Below, one piece after another: positions 18,925-29,246 of a stretch of 64,000 nucleotides of DNA (the first letter of the stretch is position 1; each line of letters starts with the position of its first letter). The stretch is from NCBI GenBank assembly GCA_913775975.1, contig CAJYLQ010000020.1:22973-86972 (forward strand). The letters run 5' to 3'. The position numbers and the translations under genes are program-made. The DNA comes from an uncultured Sphingomonas sp. (GTDB taxonomy: Bacteria; Pseudomonadota; Alphaproteobacteria; Sphingomonadales; Sphingomonadaceae). A model generated the notes under the pieces. That model was not told the DNA's origin. It was given only the letters and a program-made list of their open reading frames with translations, and ran no database searches.

Positions 18925-19520
18925 CCCGCGCGTTCATCCCTCTGCGCGACGATCGGCGGGGCGCGACGATCGTCGAATTCGCCTTCGTCCTCCCCGTGAT
19001 GCTGGCGATCATCATGGGACTGATGGACCTTACCTATCAGGCCTACGTCCAATCGGTGCTGACCGGCGTCGTCCAGAAGGCGGGGCGCGACGGCACAATC
19101 CAGTCCAACGCGTCGGACGCAGCCGGCTCCTCGCTCGATCAGAAGGTGATGCAGCAGGTGTGGTCGATCGCGAAGGGCGCAACGTGGCAATCGTCGCGCA
19201 AGAGCTACGCGAAATTCGGTAACATCACGGCGGAGCCGTTTCGCGACAATAATGGCGATGGCGTCTTCGATCCCTCGACCGAGTGTTTTACCGATCTGAA
19301 CGGCAATGGCTCGCGCGATCTCGATCCGGGTGTGGCCGGCCAGGGCGGCGCCAATGACGTCGTCGTCTACACCATGACGGTACAGTTCGACCGCATGTTC
19401 CCGCTCGGGTGGTTGATCGGGTGGACACAGCGCCCGTCGATCAGCGCGACCACGATCCTGAAGAACCAGCCCTATTCGACGCAGACTGGCGCCGGACCGA
19501 AGCTGGTATGCCCGGCATGA
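18921..19520 (+). CDS. TadE-like pilus assembly protein
   Basis: A 199-residue pseudopilin-like protein. The prepilin-type segment DDRRGATIVEFAFVLPVMLA (residues about 9-28) has the Gly-(A/T)-x3-(E)-F pattern and one membrane helix, so TadV/FppA-like processing before the hydrophobic stretch is likely. The external part contains an Asp/Asn-rich loop (DNNGDGVFDPST, then NGNGSRDLDPG) resembling Ca2+-binding turns. It starts with GTG inside the previous stop (GTGA), and the next gene's ATG overlaps its own TGA, so all three pilus genes are translated from one message. Confidence 0.87.
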   Translation: MTRAFIPLRDDRRGATIVEFAFVLPVMLAIIMGLMDLTYQAYVQSVLTGVVQKAGRDGTIQSNASDAAGSSLDQKVMQQVWSIAKGATWQSSRKSYAKFGNITAEPFRDNNGDGVFDPSTECFTDLNGNGSRDLDPGVAGQGGANDVVVYTMTVQFDRMFPLGWLIGWTQRPSISATTILKNQPYSTQTGAGPKLVCPA

Positions 19521-20233
19521 GGATGCTCCGCCTACGCCCCGCCCGGCATCTACCCCGCGACCGGAAGGGCGCGGCGCTGATGGAGTTCGCGCTGACGCTG
19601 CCGCTGCTGCTCGCGGTAGGCGGCTGGGGGGTGGAGCTGGCGTGGCTGTCGATCACCAATCTGCGTATCAGCCAGCTGGCGTTGAACCTCGCGGACACGG
19701 CGTCGCGCGTGGGCGTCAACGGTTCGTCGGGCGTCACCCAATTGCGCGAGACGGACATCAACGACGTGTTCGCCGGCATCAGGCTCGCCGCCGGTTCCAC
19801 GCCGCTGGGCGCTTCGGGCCGGGTCACGTTATCCAGCCTGGAAAACGTGCAGCAAAGCTACGACAATGCGCCGGTACAGCGGATCCACTGGCAGCGCTGC
19901 TTTGGACAGGCTTCAGGGGTGGGGTTGGATTCCAGCTACGGCACCACGACGCCGACCGCGGGGTCCGATGGCCGTCAGCAGAATGCGGGGACCAACGCCA
20001 GCGACGGCATGGGTGACGCAGGCGCGAAGGTGTCCGCCCCGGTCAACAACGGCGTGATGTTCGTGGAAATAAACTATCGCTATCAGCCGCTGTTCGGCAG
20101 CCTGTTCGTAAGCCCGCGGATCCTGCACTATTCCGCGTCGCTGCTGGTGCGCGACAATCGCGACTATACCCAGATCTATAATCCCAACGATTCGCTGGTC
20201 ACGCCATCGACCTGCGATCGATATTCCACCTGA
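19517..20233 (+). CDS. TadE/TadG-like pilus assembly protein
   Basis: A 238-residue protein, third in the Tad cluster. RDRKGAALMEFALTLPLLLA near residues 15-34 is the prepilin-like cleavage region plus the membrane helix (GWGVELAWLSITN). The periplasmic part is Gly/Ser/Thr-rich and ends IYNPNDSLVTPSTCDRYST. The ATG at 19517 overlaps the previous stop as ATGA; an ATG at 19508 is also in frame. No pilus motor (TadA), platform (TadB/C) or secretin gene lies beside it, so the cluster must work with genes elsewhere. Confidence 0.85.
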   Translation: MRMLRLRPARHLPRDRKGAALMEFALTLPLLLAVGGWGVELAWLSITNLRISQLALNLADTASRVGVNGSSGVTQLRETDINDVFAGIRLAAGSTPLGASGRVTLSSLENVQQSYDNAPVQRIHWQRCFGQASGVGLDSSYGTTTPTAGSDGRQQNAGTNASDGMGDAGAKVSAPVNNGVMFVEINYRYQPLFGSLFVSPRILHYSASLLVRDNRDYTQIYNPNDSLVTPSTCDRYST

Positions 20234-20299
20234 ACTACCGCCGGTAATCAGGCAGAGAGGGGGGAGCCGCCGGTTTCCGACACCCCCCCCGACGTCCGC

Positions 20300-21727
20300 T
20301 TACTTGTAGCAGACCTTCTTCACGGCCTTCACGATCCGCGGCGCGTCGATCAGCGCCAGCTTTTCGAGGTTCGCGGCATAGGGCAGCGGCACGTCCTCGT
20401 TGGCGACGCGCAGCACGGGGGCGTCGAGATCGTCGAAGCCCTCTTCCATGCAGATCGCCATGATCTCCGACGCGATCGAGCAGGTCGGCCAGCCCTCTTC
20501 CGCCACCACGAGGCGGTTGGTCTTGGCCAGGCTCTTCAGCACCGTGTCCTTGTCGAGCGGACGCAGCGTGCGCAGATCGATGACCTCCGCGTCGATCCCC
20601 TCGCCAGCCAGCTGCTCGGCGGCTTCCAGCGCCAGGCCGACGCCGATCGAGTAGGACACGATCGTCACGTCCTTGCCCTCGCGCATGATCCGCGCCTTGC
20701 CGATCGGAAGCACCCAGTCGTCCAGCTTGGGCACGTCGAACGAGCGGCCGTACATCAGCTCGTTTTCCAAAAACACGACCGGATCCTCGGACCGGATCGC
20801 CGCCTTCATCAGCCCCTTCGCATCCGCCGCGTCATAGGGCGCGATCACGATCAGGCCCGGCACGCTGGCATACCACGGGCCGTAGTTCTGCGAATGCTGC
20901 GCACCCACGCGGCTGGCGGCACCGTTGGGGCCGCGGAACACGATCGGGCAGCGCATCTGGCCGCCGGACATGTAGTTCGTCTTGGCGGCCGAATTGATGA
21001 TGTGGTCGATCGCCTGCATCGCGAAGTTGAACGTCATGAACTCGACGATCGGCTTCAGCCCGCCCATCGCCGCGCCCGTGCCGATGCCGGCAAAGCCATA
21101 TTCGGTGATCGGCGTGTCGATGACGCGCCGCTCGCCGAACTCATCGAGCAGCCCCTGCGTCACCTTGTAGGCGCCCTGATATTGCGCGACCTCCTCGCCC
21201 ATCACGAAGACGCGGTCGTCGGCGCGCATCTCCTCGGCCATCGCGTCGCGCAGCGCCTCGCGGACGGTGGTGCGCACCATCTCGGTGCCGGCGGGAATCG
21301 CGGGATCGGCGACCTCGGGCTTGTGGCCCGCCGCGTCGAACAGCTGGCGCGCGCCGGTGTCGACCTTCTCCTGCGCGGGGTGCGCCGAATCCTCGACCGT
21401 GTCCGCCTTCTTGCCTTCGTCCGCCGAAGCGGCGGGGGCTGGGCTGTCGTCCTTGGTCGCGGCGGCGGCGGTCGAGGCATCCTCGCCCTCGCCGGCCAGC
21501 AGCATGATCGCGGTGCCGACCTTCACATTGTCGGTGCCCTCGGCGACCAGGATCTTCGCGACGGTGCCTTCATCGACCGCCTCGAACTCCATCGTCGCCT
21601 TGTCCGTCTCGATCTCGGCCATGATGTCGCCGGACTTTACGGTGTCGCCTTCCTTCACCAGCCACTTGGCGAGCGTGCCCTCCTCCATGGTCGGGGACAG
21701 GGCCGGCATCTTGATCTCGATCGCCAT
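20300..21727 (-). CDS. pdhB: Pyruvate dehydrogenase E1 component, subunit beta (with lipoyl domain)
   Basis: A 475-residue subunit. Residues 1-80 form a biotinyl/lipoyl domain ([20 protein letters not shown], lipoyl-Lys43 in [10 protein letters not shown]), followed by an Ala/Glu linker. The transketolase-like core starts near 150 ([20 protein letters not shown]), with [52 protein letters not shown] and the C-terminal transketolase domain ([20 protein letters not shown]). It decarboxylates pyruvate with PdhA and thiamine diphosphate, feeding acetyl groups to E2. The N-terminal lipoyl domain on E1-beta is typical of alphaproteobacteria. The start lies 1 base after the pdhA stop. Confidence 0.96.
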   Translation of the reverse strand: MAIEIKMPALSPTMEEGTLAKWLVKEGDTVKSGDIMAEIETDKATMEFEAVDEGTVAKILVAEGTDNVKVGTAIMLLAGEGEDASTAAAATKDDSPAPAASADEGKKADTVEDSAHPAQEKVDTGARQLFDAAGHKPEVADPAIPAGTEMVRTTVREALRDAMAEEMRADDRVFVMGEEVAQYQGAYKVTQGLLDEFGERRVIDTPITEYGFAGIGTGAAMGGLKPIVEFMTFNFAMQAIDHIINSAAKTNYMSGGQMRCPIVFRGPNGAASRVGAQHSQNYGPWYASVPGLIVIAPYDAADAKGLMKAAIRSEDPVVFLENELMYGRSFDVPKLDDWVLPIGKARIMREGKDVTIVSYSIGVGLALEAAEQLAGEGIDAEVIDLRTLRPLDKDTVLKSLAKTNRLVVAEEGWPTCSIASEIMAICMEEGFDDLDAPVLRVANEDVPLPYAANLEKLALIDAPRIVKAVKKVCYK

Positions 21728-21728
21728 C

Positions 21729-22769
21729 TCAGTAACGCTCCACCAGCACGTCGGTATACAGTTCGGCCGCATCCGGCTCGGGGGTCTGTTCGGCGAAGTC
21801 GGCCGCCTCGTTGACCTGCTTGCGGATCGCCTGTTCCAGCGTCTTCAGCTCGTCCTCCTTGACGCCGCGCTCTTCCAGCAGGCGCTTCACATGCTCGATC
21901 GGGTCGGACTTGTCGCGGACGGCCTGCACCTCCTCGCGGCTGCGATACTTGGCCGGGTCGGACATGGAGTGGCCGCGATAGCGATAGGTCTTCATCTCGA
22001 GGATGATCGGCCCCTTGCCCGCGCGCACCCAGGCCAGCGCCTCCTCGGCGGCACCGCGACAGGCCAGCACGTCCATGCCGTCCACCTGGATGCCCGGGAT
22101 GCGGAAGCTCTCGCCGCGGCGATACAGCTGATCCTCCGAAGAGGCGCGGCTGACCGCCGTGCCCATCGCATACTGGTTGTTCTCGATCACGAAGATGATG
22201 GGGAGCTTCCACAGCTCCGCCATGTTGAAGCTCTCGTACACCTGGCCCTGGTTTGCGGCGCCGTCGCCGAAATAGGCCATGCAGACGCCGCCATCGCCGT
22301 TGTACTTGCTCTTGAAGGCAAGACCGGCCCCCAGCGACACCTGCGCGCCCACGATGCCGTGGCCGCCATAGAACTTATGCTCGGTGGAGAACATGTGCAT
22401 CGAGCCGCCCTTGCCGCGGCTGATACCAGCCCCGCGCCCGGTCAGCTCGGCCATGATGACCTGCGGATCGATGCCATAGGCCAGCATGTGGCCATGGTCG
22501 CGATAGCCGGTGATGACCGAATCCCGCTCACCGTCGAGCGCGGACTGCAGGCCCACCGCCACCGCTTCCTGACCGATATACAGGTGGCAGAAGCCGCCGA
22601 TCAGGCCCAGGCCGTACAGCTGCCCCGCCTTTTCCTCGAACCGGCGGATCAGCAGCATCTCCTTGTAGAACTGGAGAAGCTCCTCGTTGGTCGCCTGATA
22701 GGGTTGCGGCTCGCCGGGGCGCTCGCGGTTGGGGATGGGGGGTTCAGGAGCGCGGGGGGCTTTGGCCAC
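21729..22769 (-). CDS. pdhA: Pyruvate dehydrogenase E1 component, subunit alpha
   Basis: A 346-residue thiamine-diphosphate subunit. It shows [40 protein letters not shown], the TPP-binding motif [18 protein letters not shown] (GDG...NQG), phosphorylation-loop-like [20 protein letters not shown], and [13 protein letters not shown]. It starts with GTG at 22769, with AAGG about eight bases ahead. It is the first gene of pdhA-pdhB; E2 and E3 are not in this window. The promoter probably lies just upstream, between it and the divergent MFS gene. Confidence 0.96.
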   Translation of the reverse strand: MAKAPRAPEPPIPNRERPGEPQPYQATNEELLQFYKEMLLIRRFEEKAGQLYGLGLIGGFCHLYIGQEAVAVGLQSALDGERDSVITGYRDHGHMLAYGIDPQVIMAELTGRGAGISRGKGGSMHMFSTEHKFYGGHGIVGAQVSLGAGLAFKSKYNGDGGVCMAYFGDGAANQGQVYESFNMAELWKLPIIFVIENNQYAMGTAVSRASSEDQLYRRGESFRIPGIQVDGMDVLACRGAAEEALAWVRAGKGPIILEMKTYRYRGHSMSDPAKYRSREEVQAVRDKSDPIEHVKRLLEERGVKEDELKTLEQAIRKQVNEAADFAEQTPEPDAAELYTDVLVERY

Positions 22770-22804
22770 AGGTGAAACCTTGTTTTCCGTGTGCGATGCC
22801 CGCG

Positions 22805-22834
22805 CCTATAGTCTCCCTTTGCGGGCAAGAGCAA
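22805..22834 (-). promoter_or_regulatory. Candidate promoter of pdhA
   Basis: On the minus strand, TTGCTC (22829-22834) and TATAGG (22805-22810) are separated by 18 bases. Transcription would start near 22798, giving a short leader of about 30 bases before the GTG of pdhA. Match to the sigma-70 consensus is fair only. Confidence 0.4.
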
Positions 22835-22893
22835 TTGCCTCGCCATCGGGTGGTTGCCCTTTGTCCGAAGCCGGGCCTACACCGCCCTGCGAA

Positions 22894-24186
22894 ATGACCG
22901 ATCCGATCACCCCGCCAACCCATCCGCTGCGCATCGCCAATTTCCGGGCCTATTGGCTGTCGCGATTCGCGGGCACGGTGGCACTGTCGGCGCTGGCAAT
23001 CGTGATCGGCTGGCAGGTGTACAGCACCGCCCGGCTGACGATGAGCATCCGGGATTCAGCCTTCCTGCTCGGCATGATCGGCGTCGCGCAGTTCGTCCCC
23101 CTTTTCCTGCTGACGCCCGTCGTCGGGCTGGTGGCGGACAGTATCGACCGGCGCTGGATCGTGCGCGCGACGACGGCGCTGCTGGTCGCGACCGCCGCGA
23201 TCCTCGGGCTGTGCACCTGGGCGGGCGTGCTGGGCCTGCCGGCGCTGTTCGGCGCGGCGATCTTCATCGGCATCGCGCGCGCCTTTTCAGGGCCCGCCTA
23301 TTCCGCGCTGGCGCCCAATCTGGTGCCGCGCGAATCGCTGCCGACCGCGATCGCAGTCAGCTCGATCGCATGGCAGGTGGGCACGATCGCGGGGCCGTCG
23401 GTCGGCGGCCTGCTCTATGCGATCCATCCCGACGTCGCCTACGCCACCATCGCGGCGCTGTTCACGATCGCGCTGGGCGGCATCTTCCTGATCGGCAAGG
23501 TGCCGCAGCCGCCCGCCCAAAAGGACCGGCGGCCGCTGATCCGCATCCTGGAGGGGTTCGCCTATGTCCGGCGCAACCGGCTGGTGCTGGCGGCGATCAC
23601 GCTGGACCTGTTCGCCGTGCTGCTGGCGGGCGCGACCGCGCTGCTGCCCATCTACGCCCGCGACATCCTGCATGTCGGCTCGTCGGGCCTGGGGTTCCTC
23701 GCGGCGGGCATGGGGATCGGTGCGGCCAGCACCGCCATCTTCTTCTCGTTCCGGCCGATGACGTCGAACGTCGGGGTGAAGATGCTGATCGCGGTCGTCG
23801 TGTTCGGCCTCGCCATCCTGACGTTCGGCATATCGACCAATTTCTGGCTGAGCCTCGCCGCGCTGGTGACGGCGGGATGCGCGGACATGGTGTCCGTCTA
23901 TGTCCGGTCCTCGCTGATCCAGCTGCACACGCCCGATCACATGCGCGGCCGGGTCAGCGCGGTGTCGCAGCTGACCATTTCCGCCTCCAACGAGCTGGGC
24001 GAAGCGGAAAGCGGCCTGCTCGCCTTCCTGCTCGGGCCGGTCGGCGCGGTCGTCTTCGGCGGCGTCGGCGCGATCGCCGTCACGCTGCTCTGGGCGCGCC
24101 TGTTCCCGGAACTGAAGCGCGCGCGGACCTTTGACCCGCCAGAGATCCTGCATACCGAATCCCAACACGGAGTAGCGCAGCCATGA
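22894..24186 (+). CDS. MFS transporter (EntS-like)
   Basis: A 430-residue inner-membrane carrier with about 12 predicted helices. [20 protein letters not shown] opens helix 1; the loop [12 protein letters not shown] after helix 2 is the A-like motif of MFS_3 exporters such as Ent[21 protein letters not shown] and [16 protein letters not shown] are typical of that branch. The ATG at 22894 is chosen because an upstream extension would be hydrophilic and lies over the divergent promoter. It overlaps cysK by 4 bases (ATGA). The operon partner suggests export of cysteine or a sulfur compound, but this is only inference. Confidence 0.9.
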   Translation: MTDPITPPTHPLRIANFRAYWLSRFAGTVALSALAIVIGWQVYSTARLTMSIRDSAFLLGMIGVAQFVPLFLLTPVVGLVADSIDRRWIVRATTALLVATAAILGLCTWAGVLGLPALFGAAIFIGIARAFSGPAYSALAPNLVPRESLPTAIAVSSIAWQVGTIAGPSVGGLLYAIHPDVAYATIAALFTIALGGIFLIGKVPQPPAQKDRRPLIRILEGFAYVRRNRLVLAAITLDLFAVLLAGATALLPIYARDILHVGSSGLGFLAAGMGIGAASTAIFFSFRPMTSNVGVKMLIAVVVFGLAILTFGISTNFWLSLAALVTAGCADMVSVYVRSSLIQLHTPDHMRGRVSAVSQLTISASNELGEAESGLLAFLLGPVGAVVFGGVGAIAVTLLWARLFPELKRARTFDPPEILHTESQHGVAQP

Positions 24187-25103
24187 AGGCCAACACGATA
24201 CTGGAAACGATCGGCCGCACCCCGCACATCCGCGTGCAGCGGCTGTTCCCCGGCTCCGAGGTGTGGATCAAGTCCGAACGGTCGAACCCCGGCGGCTCGA
24301 TCAAGGACCGGATCGCACTGGCGATGGTCGAGGCGGCGGAGGCCTCCGGCGACCTGAAGCCGGGCGGCACGATCATCGAGCCGACCAGCGGCAACACCGG
24401 CATCGGCCTGGCGCTGGTCGCGGCGGTGAAGGGATACAAGCTCGTCCTCGTCATGCCCGAAAGCATGTCGCTGGAACGCCGGCGGCTGATGCTGGCCTAT
24501 GGCGCCAGCTTCGACCTGACGCCGCGCGAGAAGGGGATGAAGGGCGCGATCGAGCGCGCGATCGAGCTGGTGTCCGAAACGCCCGGCGCCTGGATGCCGC
24601 AGCAGTTCGAGAATGCCGCGAACATCGACGTCCATGTCCGCACCACCGCGCAGGAGATCCTGGAGGACTTCCGCGATTCGCCGATCGACGTCATCATCAC
24701 CGGCGTCGGCACGGGCGGCCATATCACCGGCGTCGCGGAGACGCTGAAAAAGACGTGGCCCGACCTGAAGGTCTATGCCGTCGAGCCCGCCGCCTCGCCC
24801 GTCATCTCCGGCGGCCAGCCGGGCCCGCATCCGATCCAGGGCATCGGCGCGGGCTTCGTGCCGAAGAACCTGCACACGCAGGCGCTCGACGGCGTGATCG
24901 AGGTCGACGCCGCCGTCGCGAAGGACATGGCCCGCCGCGCCGCGCGCGAGGAGGGGATGCTGGTCGGCATCTCGTCGGGCGCGACGCTGGCCGCGATCCT
25001 GCAGAAGCTGCCCGACCTGCCCGATGGCGCGCGCGTGCTTGGCTTCAACTACGACACGGGCGAACGCTATCTGTCTGTCCCGGACTTCCTGCCCGAACAG
25101 TGA
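24183..25103 (+). CDS. cysK: Cysteine synthase A (O-acetylserine sulfhydrylase)
   Basis: A 306-residue PLP enzyme that joins O-acetylserine and sulfide to make cysteine. Landmarks are [20 protein letters not shown] with the PLP Lys41, the substrate loop [16 protein letters not shown], the phosphate-cup [14 protein letters not shown], and [12 protein letters not shown]. The fold-type II layout and length match CysK; the C-terminal ERYLSVPDF is also typical. Start and stop overlap both neighbours by 4 bases, so three unlike genes share one operon. Confidence 0.96.
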   Translation: MKANTILETIGRTPHIRVQRLFPGSEVWIKSERSNPGGSIKDRIALAMVEAAEASGDLKPGGTIIEPTSGNTGIGLALVAAVKGYKLVLVMPESMSLERRRLMLAYGASFDLTPREKGMKGAIERAIELVSETPGAWMPQQFENAANIDVHVRTTAQEILEDFRDSPIDVIITGVGTGGHITGVAETLKKTWPDLKVYAVEPAASPVISGGQPGPHPIQGIGAGFVPKNLHTQALDGVIEVDAAVAKDMARRAAREEGMLVGISSGATLAAILQKLPDLPDGARVLGFNYDTGERYLSVPDFLPEQ

Positions 25104-26428
25104 GCGCGCCCAAGCGGCCCGGCCCCGTCCAGCGGGTCGTTCTGATCCTGATCGCCGGTGCCGCCATTGCGGTGCCGGCGTTCCTCGTGTCGCACCCCGC
25201 GACGCCGCCCGCCGTCGCCCATGGCCGCAAGGTCGTGCCGCCGCGCCGCGTCGTGCCGGCGGCGGAAATCCCCGCCGTCGCCCCGGTCGAGCTGGTAGAC
25301 CTGACGCCGGAGGAGGCGCGCGCCTACAACGCCGACGTCCCCTTCTTCGACGGGCCGAACCCGGCCGCGCGGCCGTTCCGCCTGCGCGGCGCGGCGATCG
25401 ACGTGGCACGCGCGACCGACTGCCTCGCGGCGGCGGAGCTGTACGAGGCGGGGAACGATCCCGCCGGGCAGCGCGCGGTCGCGCAGGTCGTGCTGAACCG
25501 CGTCCGCCACCCCGCCTTTCCCAAGACGATCTGCGGCGTGGTGTTCGAGGGACAGGAGCGGCGCACCGGCTGCCAGTTCACCTTCTCCTGCGACGGCGCG
25601 CTGACCCGCTGGTCGCCGCCACCCGCGATGTGGACGCGCGCGCGCGCCATCGCGACGGCCGCGCTGACCGGCACCGTCGATCGCAAGGTCGGCTATGCCA
25701 CCCATTATCATACCGACTGGGTCGTGCCCTATTGGCAGTCCAGCCTGGACAAGATCGCACGCGTCGGCCCCCACCTCTTCTTTCGCTGGGCCGGCTGGTG
25801 GGGCACGCCGGGCGCGTTCAACCGCCAGGTCGCCGCGACCGAGCCGGTGATCGAGAAGCTCGCCGCCGTCTCCGACGCGCACCGCACCCGCGCCGTGGCT
25901 GACGAGGTGCAGACCGCGCAAGAAGAGGCGGCCGCTGTGCTCGCGGCATCGGCGCCCGGCGCCGCCATCGCGCCCGGCGCGGCGCTCGCGGTCGGCACGG
26001 TGCCGGCGGCGGCGGCCGGCGAGACGGACAGCTTCCTCGTCACCCTGCCGGCAGGCACCGCGCCGGAGGCCTATCCCGCCCTCGCCGCCACCACCTGCGG
26101 CACGCGCCCGCACTGCAAGTATCTCGGCTGGACGGACGCGAAGGCGGTTCCGAAACCCGGCCATGCACCGGACGCCACGCAGCTGGCCGCGATGGCGTTC
26201 AGCTATCTGCGCGACCGGCCGGCGGGGCTGGAGCGGACCTTGTGGAACTGCACGCTCTACCCGCGCACGCGGCCGGGCGGCTGTATGCGGCGGCAGCCCA
26301 CCGACGCGGCGGCCGGCAAGCCGGTCTCGGCACCGTCCGCGATCGGCCGGGGGCCGGCGGACCTGTCCGGCGTCCGCCGCGCGACATCGCCGTCACCGGC
26401 CGCTGCTGCCGGCGGCGGGGCAGGCTGA
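25100..26428 (+). CDS. SleB-like cell wall hydrolase
   Basis: A 442-residue envelope protein starting at the GTG that overlaps the cysK stop (GTGA). An N-terminal helix ([18 protein letters not shown], residues about 11-28) acts as anchor or signal. The hydrolase_2 domain lies near 110-250: [40 protein letters not shown], then [10 protein letters not shown], with the Glu in AAELYEAG as the expected catalytic residue of SleB/CwlJ-type lytic enzymes. The second half is Ala/Pro-rich low complexity and a Cys-containing tail ([14 protein letters not shown]). It is likely a peptidoglycan-cleaving enzyme of the periplasm. Confidence 0.88.
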   Translation: MSAPKRPGPVQRVVLILIAGAAIAVPAFLVSHPATPPAVAHGRKVVPPRRVVPAAEIPAVAPVELVDLTPEEARAYNADVPFFDGPNPAARPFRLRGAAIDVARATDCLAAAELYEAGNDPAGQRAVAQVVLNRVRHPAFPKTICGVVFEGQERRTGCQFTFSCDGALTRWSPPPAMWTRARAIATAALTGTVDRKVGYATHYHTDWVVPYWQSSLDKIARVGPHLFFRWAGWWGTPGAFNRQVAATEPVIEKLAAVSDAHRTRAVADEVQTAQEEAAAVLAASAPGAAIAPGAALAVGTVPAAAAGETDSFLVTLPAGTAPEAYPALAATTCGTRPHCKYLGWTDAKAVPKPGHAPDATQLAAMAFSYLRDRPAGLERTLWNCTLYPRTRPGGCMRRQPTDAAAGKPVSAPSAIGRGPADLSGVRRATSPSPAAAAGGGAG

Positions 26429-26459
26429 CCCACCCCGCCGGCCGGCATGACGCGCGTCG

Positions 26460-28274
26460 TCAGGCCGCGGCGAACATTTCCGGGGGCAGCGCCATGATCG
26501 TGTCCGCCCCGCCCTCGATCGTGCGGCGCAGCGCGCCGGCACCCGGCAGGATGCGATCCGCGAAGAACCGTGCCGTGACCAGCTTGGCGTCGAGGAACGC
26601 GGCTCCGAAGCGGCCGTCGCCCTCCCCCGCCGCCTTCAGCCGCGAAGCGGCGCTCGCCATGCGCAGCCACATCAGGCCCGTCGCGACCAGCCCGGTCAGA
26701 TGCATATAGGGCACCGCGCCCGCGCCGACATTGTTCGGGTTCTGCATCCCGTTCGCCATGAACCACATGGTCGCCGCCTGCATCTCGCCCAGCGCCTTGC
26801 CCAGCCGCTCGGCGATACCGGCGATGGCGGGATCGGCCTTCGCCGCCGCGACCTCCTCGGTCACGATGCGGAACAGCGCCTGCACCGCGCGGCCGCCATT
26901 CTGCGCCAGCTTGCGGCCGACCAGATCCATCGCCTGCACGCCGTTCGTGCCCTCATAGATCTGCGCGATCCGGGCATCGCGGACATATTGCTCCATCCCC
27001 CATTCGCGGATGTAACCGTGGCCGCCATAGACCTGCTGCGCGTTCGTCGCGATTTCATAGCCCTTGTCGGTGCCGACGCCCTTGATGACCGGGGTCAGCA
27101 GGCCGATCAGGTCGGCGGCCAGCTGCCGCTCGCCCTCGTCCGCAGCCTTGTGCTCCAGATCGACCTGCAGCGCGCCCCACAGGCACAGGGCGCGCAGACC
27201 CTCCGTCCACGCCTTCGCCTCCATCAGCATCCGGCGCACGTCGGGGTGGACGAACAGCGTATCCGCCTTCTCGCCCGGCTCGGCCGGCCCGGTCAGCGCA
27301 CGCCCCTGCCGCCGGTCGCGGGCATAGTCGACCGCGTTCTGGTATGCCGTCTCGGCCACCCCCAGCCCCTGCAGGCCGACGCCCAGCCGCGCGGCGTTCA
27401 TCATGATGAACATCGCGGCGAGCCCCTTCATCTCCTCGCCGACCAGCCAGCCGGTCGCCCCGTCATAGTTCATGACGCAGGTGGAGTTGCCGTGGATGCC
27501 CATCTTGTGTTCGATCGAACCGCACGACACCGCATTGCGCGCGCCCAGCGAGCCGTCGTCGTTGACCATCACCTTGGGCACGACGAACAGGCTGATCCCC
27601 TTCGACGTATCCGGTGCGCCGGGCGTCTTGGCGAGGACGAGGTGGATGATGTTGTCGGTCAGGTCATGCTCGCCGGCGGAGATGAAGATCTTCGTGCCGG
27701 TGATCGCATAGCTGCCGTCGCCCGTCGGCTCCGCCCGGGTGCGGATCAGGCCCAGATCGGTGCCGCACTGCGGCTCGGTCAGGTTCATCGTGCCGCCCCA
27801 CTCGCCCGACACCATGCGGGGCAGGTACTTCGCCTTCTGCTCCTCCGATCCCTTCACCAGCAACGCCGCGATCGCGCCATGGGCCAGGCCCGGATACATG
27901 GCGAAGGCCATGTTGGCGGAGATCATATATTCCTGGAACGCGGTGGAGACGACGTGCGGCATCGCCTGCCCGCCAAAGGCTTCCGGCGCGGACAAGGTGC
28001 CCCAGCCCGACTCGACGAATCGGCGATACGCCTCCTTGAAGCCTGGCGGGGTCGTGACCGACCCGTCGTCATGCCGGGTGCAGCCATGCTGGTCGCCGAC
28101 CTGGTTGAGCGGGAACAGCACATCGGCGACGAAGCGCCCGCCCTCCTCCAGAACGGCATCGACCGTATCGGGGGTGGCGGCGGCGAAGCCATCGACATTG
28201 GCATGGCGATCGAGCCCGACGACATGCTCCAGAACGAAGCGCGTGTCGCGGACGGGGGGCGTGTAGCGGGGCAT
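26460..28274 (-). CDS. Acyl-CoA dehydrogenase (DmdC/FadE-type)
   Basis: A 604-residue flavoprotein that oxidises an acyl-CoA to the trans-2-enoyl-CoA in beta-oxidation or amino acid breakdown. FAD-contact segments are MNLTEPQCGTDLGLIRTRA and ITGTKIFISAGEHDL; GLAAMFIMMNAARLGVGLQG, then YGGHGYIREWGMEQYVRDAR and IAQIYEGTNGVQAMDLVGRK hold the catalytic Glu region. The extra N-terminal (YTPPVRDTRFVLEHV) and C-terminal helical domains are those of the 600-residue branch. The start lies 4 bases after the MerR-family gene, so the two form one transcription unit, and the regulator probably responds to the pathway's acyl-CoA. Confidence 0.94.
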   Translation of the reverse strand: MPRYTPPVRDTRFVLEHVVGLDRHANVDGFAAATPDTVDAVLEEGGRFVADVLFPLNQVGDQHGCTRHDDGSVTTPPGFKEAYRRFVESGWGTLSAPEAFGGQAMPHVVSTAFQEYMISANMAFAMYPGLAHGAIAALLVKGSEEQKAKYLPRMVSGEWGGTMNLTEPQCGTDLGLIRTRAEPTGDGSYAITGTKIFISAGEHDLTDNIIHLVLAKTPGAPDTSKGISLFVVPKVMVNDDGSLGARNAVSCGSIEHKMGIHGNSTCVMNYDGATGWLVGEEMKGLAAMFIMMNAARLGVGLQGLGVAETAYQNAVDYARDRRQGRALTGPAEPGEKADTLFVHPDVRRMLMEAKAWTEGLRALCLWGALQVDLEHKAADEGERQLAADLIGLLTPVIKGVGTDKGYEIATNAQQVYGGHGYIREWGMEQYVRDARIAQIYEGTNGVQAMDLVGRKLAQNGGRAVQALFRIVTEEVAAAKADPAIAGIAERLGKALGEMQAATMWFMANGMQNPNNVGAGAVPYMHLTGLVATGLMWLRMASAASRLKAAGEGDGRFGAAFLDAKLVTARFFADRILPGAGALRRTIEGGADTIMALPPEMFAAA

Positions 28275-28278
28275 CCTC

Positions 28279-28710
28279 TCAATCCTTCCGGTGATCGTGG
28301 GCGCCGCCGTTTTCGACGGTCGCGATGAAGTCGGTCAGTTCGGCGATGGCGGCATCGATATCGTGCTTCTGCGCCTCCAGCGCGGCGACGCGCGCGCGGC
28401 ATCGCTCGATCGTCACCTGTCGCTGGACGCGCCGGCCGTCGCCCAGATCGTACAGGTCGATCATCTCGCGAATCTCGCCCAGCGAGAAACCGACGCGCTT
28501 GCCACGCAGGATCCACGCCAGCCGCGATCGGTCGCGATGCGAATAGATACGCTGGGTGCCGCGCCGCGCCGGGGCGATCAGGCCCTCGTCCTCATAGAAC
28601 CGCAGCGCGCGGGCGGTGACGGCGAACTCGTCGCACAGGTCGGTGATCGAGTAGCAGTCGCGATCCGCATGGGGCGCAACGGGCGCGTAGGAGGCAACGG
28701 CGTCGTCCAT
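28279..28710 (-). CDS. MerR family transcriptional regulator (LiuR-like)
   Basis: A 143-residue regulator. YSITDLCDEFAVTARALRFY is the winged HTH, YEDEGLIAPARRGTQRIYSH the wing, then a long dimerisation helix (RVQRQVTIERCRARVAALEA) and a short C-terminus ending HDHRKD. This form without metal-binding Cys resembles MerR members such as LiuR that control acyl-CoA degradation genes. Upstream lies a promoter whose spacer holds a palindrome; the -10 ends so close to the ATG at 28710 that the message is probably leaderless. It is followed by the acyl-CoA dehydrogenase. Confidence 0.88.
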   Translation of the reverse strand: MDDAVASYAPVAPHADRDCYSITDLCDEFAVTARALRFYEDEGLIAPARRGTQRIYSHRDRSRLAWILRGKRVGFSLGEIREMIDLYDLGDGRRVQRQVTIERCRARVAALEAQKHDIDAAIAELTDFIATVENGGAHDHRKD

Positions 28711-28717
28711 CCGCCAG

Positions 28718-28746
28718 CATTTACATGACGCTTACGTCAACGTCAA
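28718..28746 (-). promoter_or_regulatory. Promoter and candidate operator of the MerR-acyl-CoA dehydrogenase unit
   Basis: On the minus strand TTGACG (28741-28746), a 17-base spacer and TAAATG (28718-28723) form a good promoter. The spacer carries TGACG-TAAG-CGTCA (28726-28739, read on the minus strand), an inverted repeat placed exactly where MerR proteins bind. The start of transcription would fall near 28711, next to the ATG at 28710. The -35 overlaps the stop of the gene upstream. Confidence 0.6.
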
Positions 28747-29246
28747 TCGCAGAGCCGTCGACCACCCCGGCCGCGCAGCATCGCCGCCTCGGAAGCCGAC
28801 TCGCTCTGCCGCTTGACCTCCAGCGCGGCCAGCGTCGCCCGTCCGCGACAAGCCTTGCGGCAAGCAGCGGGCAGTTCGGCGGGAAAAGTGATCCGCTCCC
28901 CGTCGAAGCGCGCATCGATCCGGCAATCGCCCAGATCTATGCGAAGCGCCCCGCCGCGCCGGAACAGCGTGCCCGATGCCGAACAGCCCTGTCCGTCGCC
29001 ATAGTCGGTGACGATGCCGATCCGCCGGCTGCCCGGTACAGCCCCCTCGACGATACACAACCGATCGGTATCGCGCGCCCATGCGCCGACCAGCGAGCCG
29101 GCGGCGGGATCGGCGATCAGCCCCTGCTCCACCGCAGCCGCCTCCAGCCGCGCGCCGGTATCGCCGGGCGCGGGGGCGTCGGGCGCGGAGCCGGCGCGAC
29201 CGCATCCCGCCAGCATCAGCAGGGCCGCCAGCGCCCGGCGCTTCAT
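28743..29246 (-). CDS. Putative lipoprotein
   Basis: A 167-residue exported protein. [16 protein letters not shown] carries a lipobox (LMLAGC, Cys15), so it should be lipid-anchored in the envelope. The mature part has several Cys ([37 protein letters not shown]) and a beta-rich look; no family is recognised. The start codon overlaps the hisI stop as ATGA, which supports this ATG over a longer frame. Its end lies over the -35 of the MerR promoter. Confidence 0.78.
   Translation of the reverse strand: MKRRALAALLMLAGCGRAGSAPDAPAPGDTGARLEAAAVEQGLIADPAAGSLVGAWARDTDRLCIVEGAVPGSRRIGIVTDYGDGQGCSASGTLFRRGGALRIDLGDCRIDARFDGERITFPAELPAACRKACRGRATLAALEVKRQSESASEAAMLRGRGGRRLCD

Noticed and set aside
20259..20290. 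G6/C8 run hairpin between the TadE and pdhB genes as terminator
   Set aside because: Only six pairs across an 18-base loop and no T run; too weak to list.
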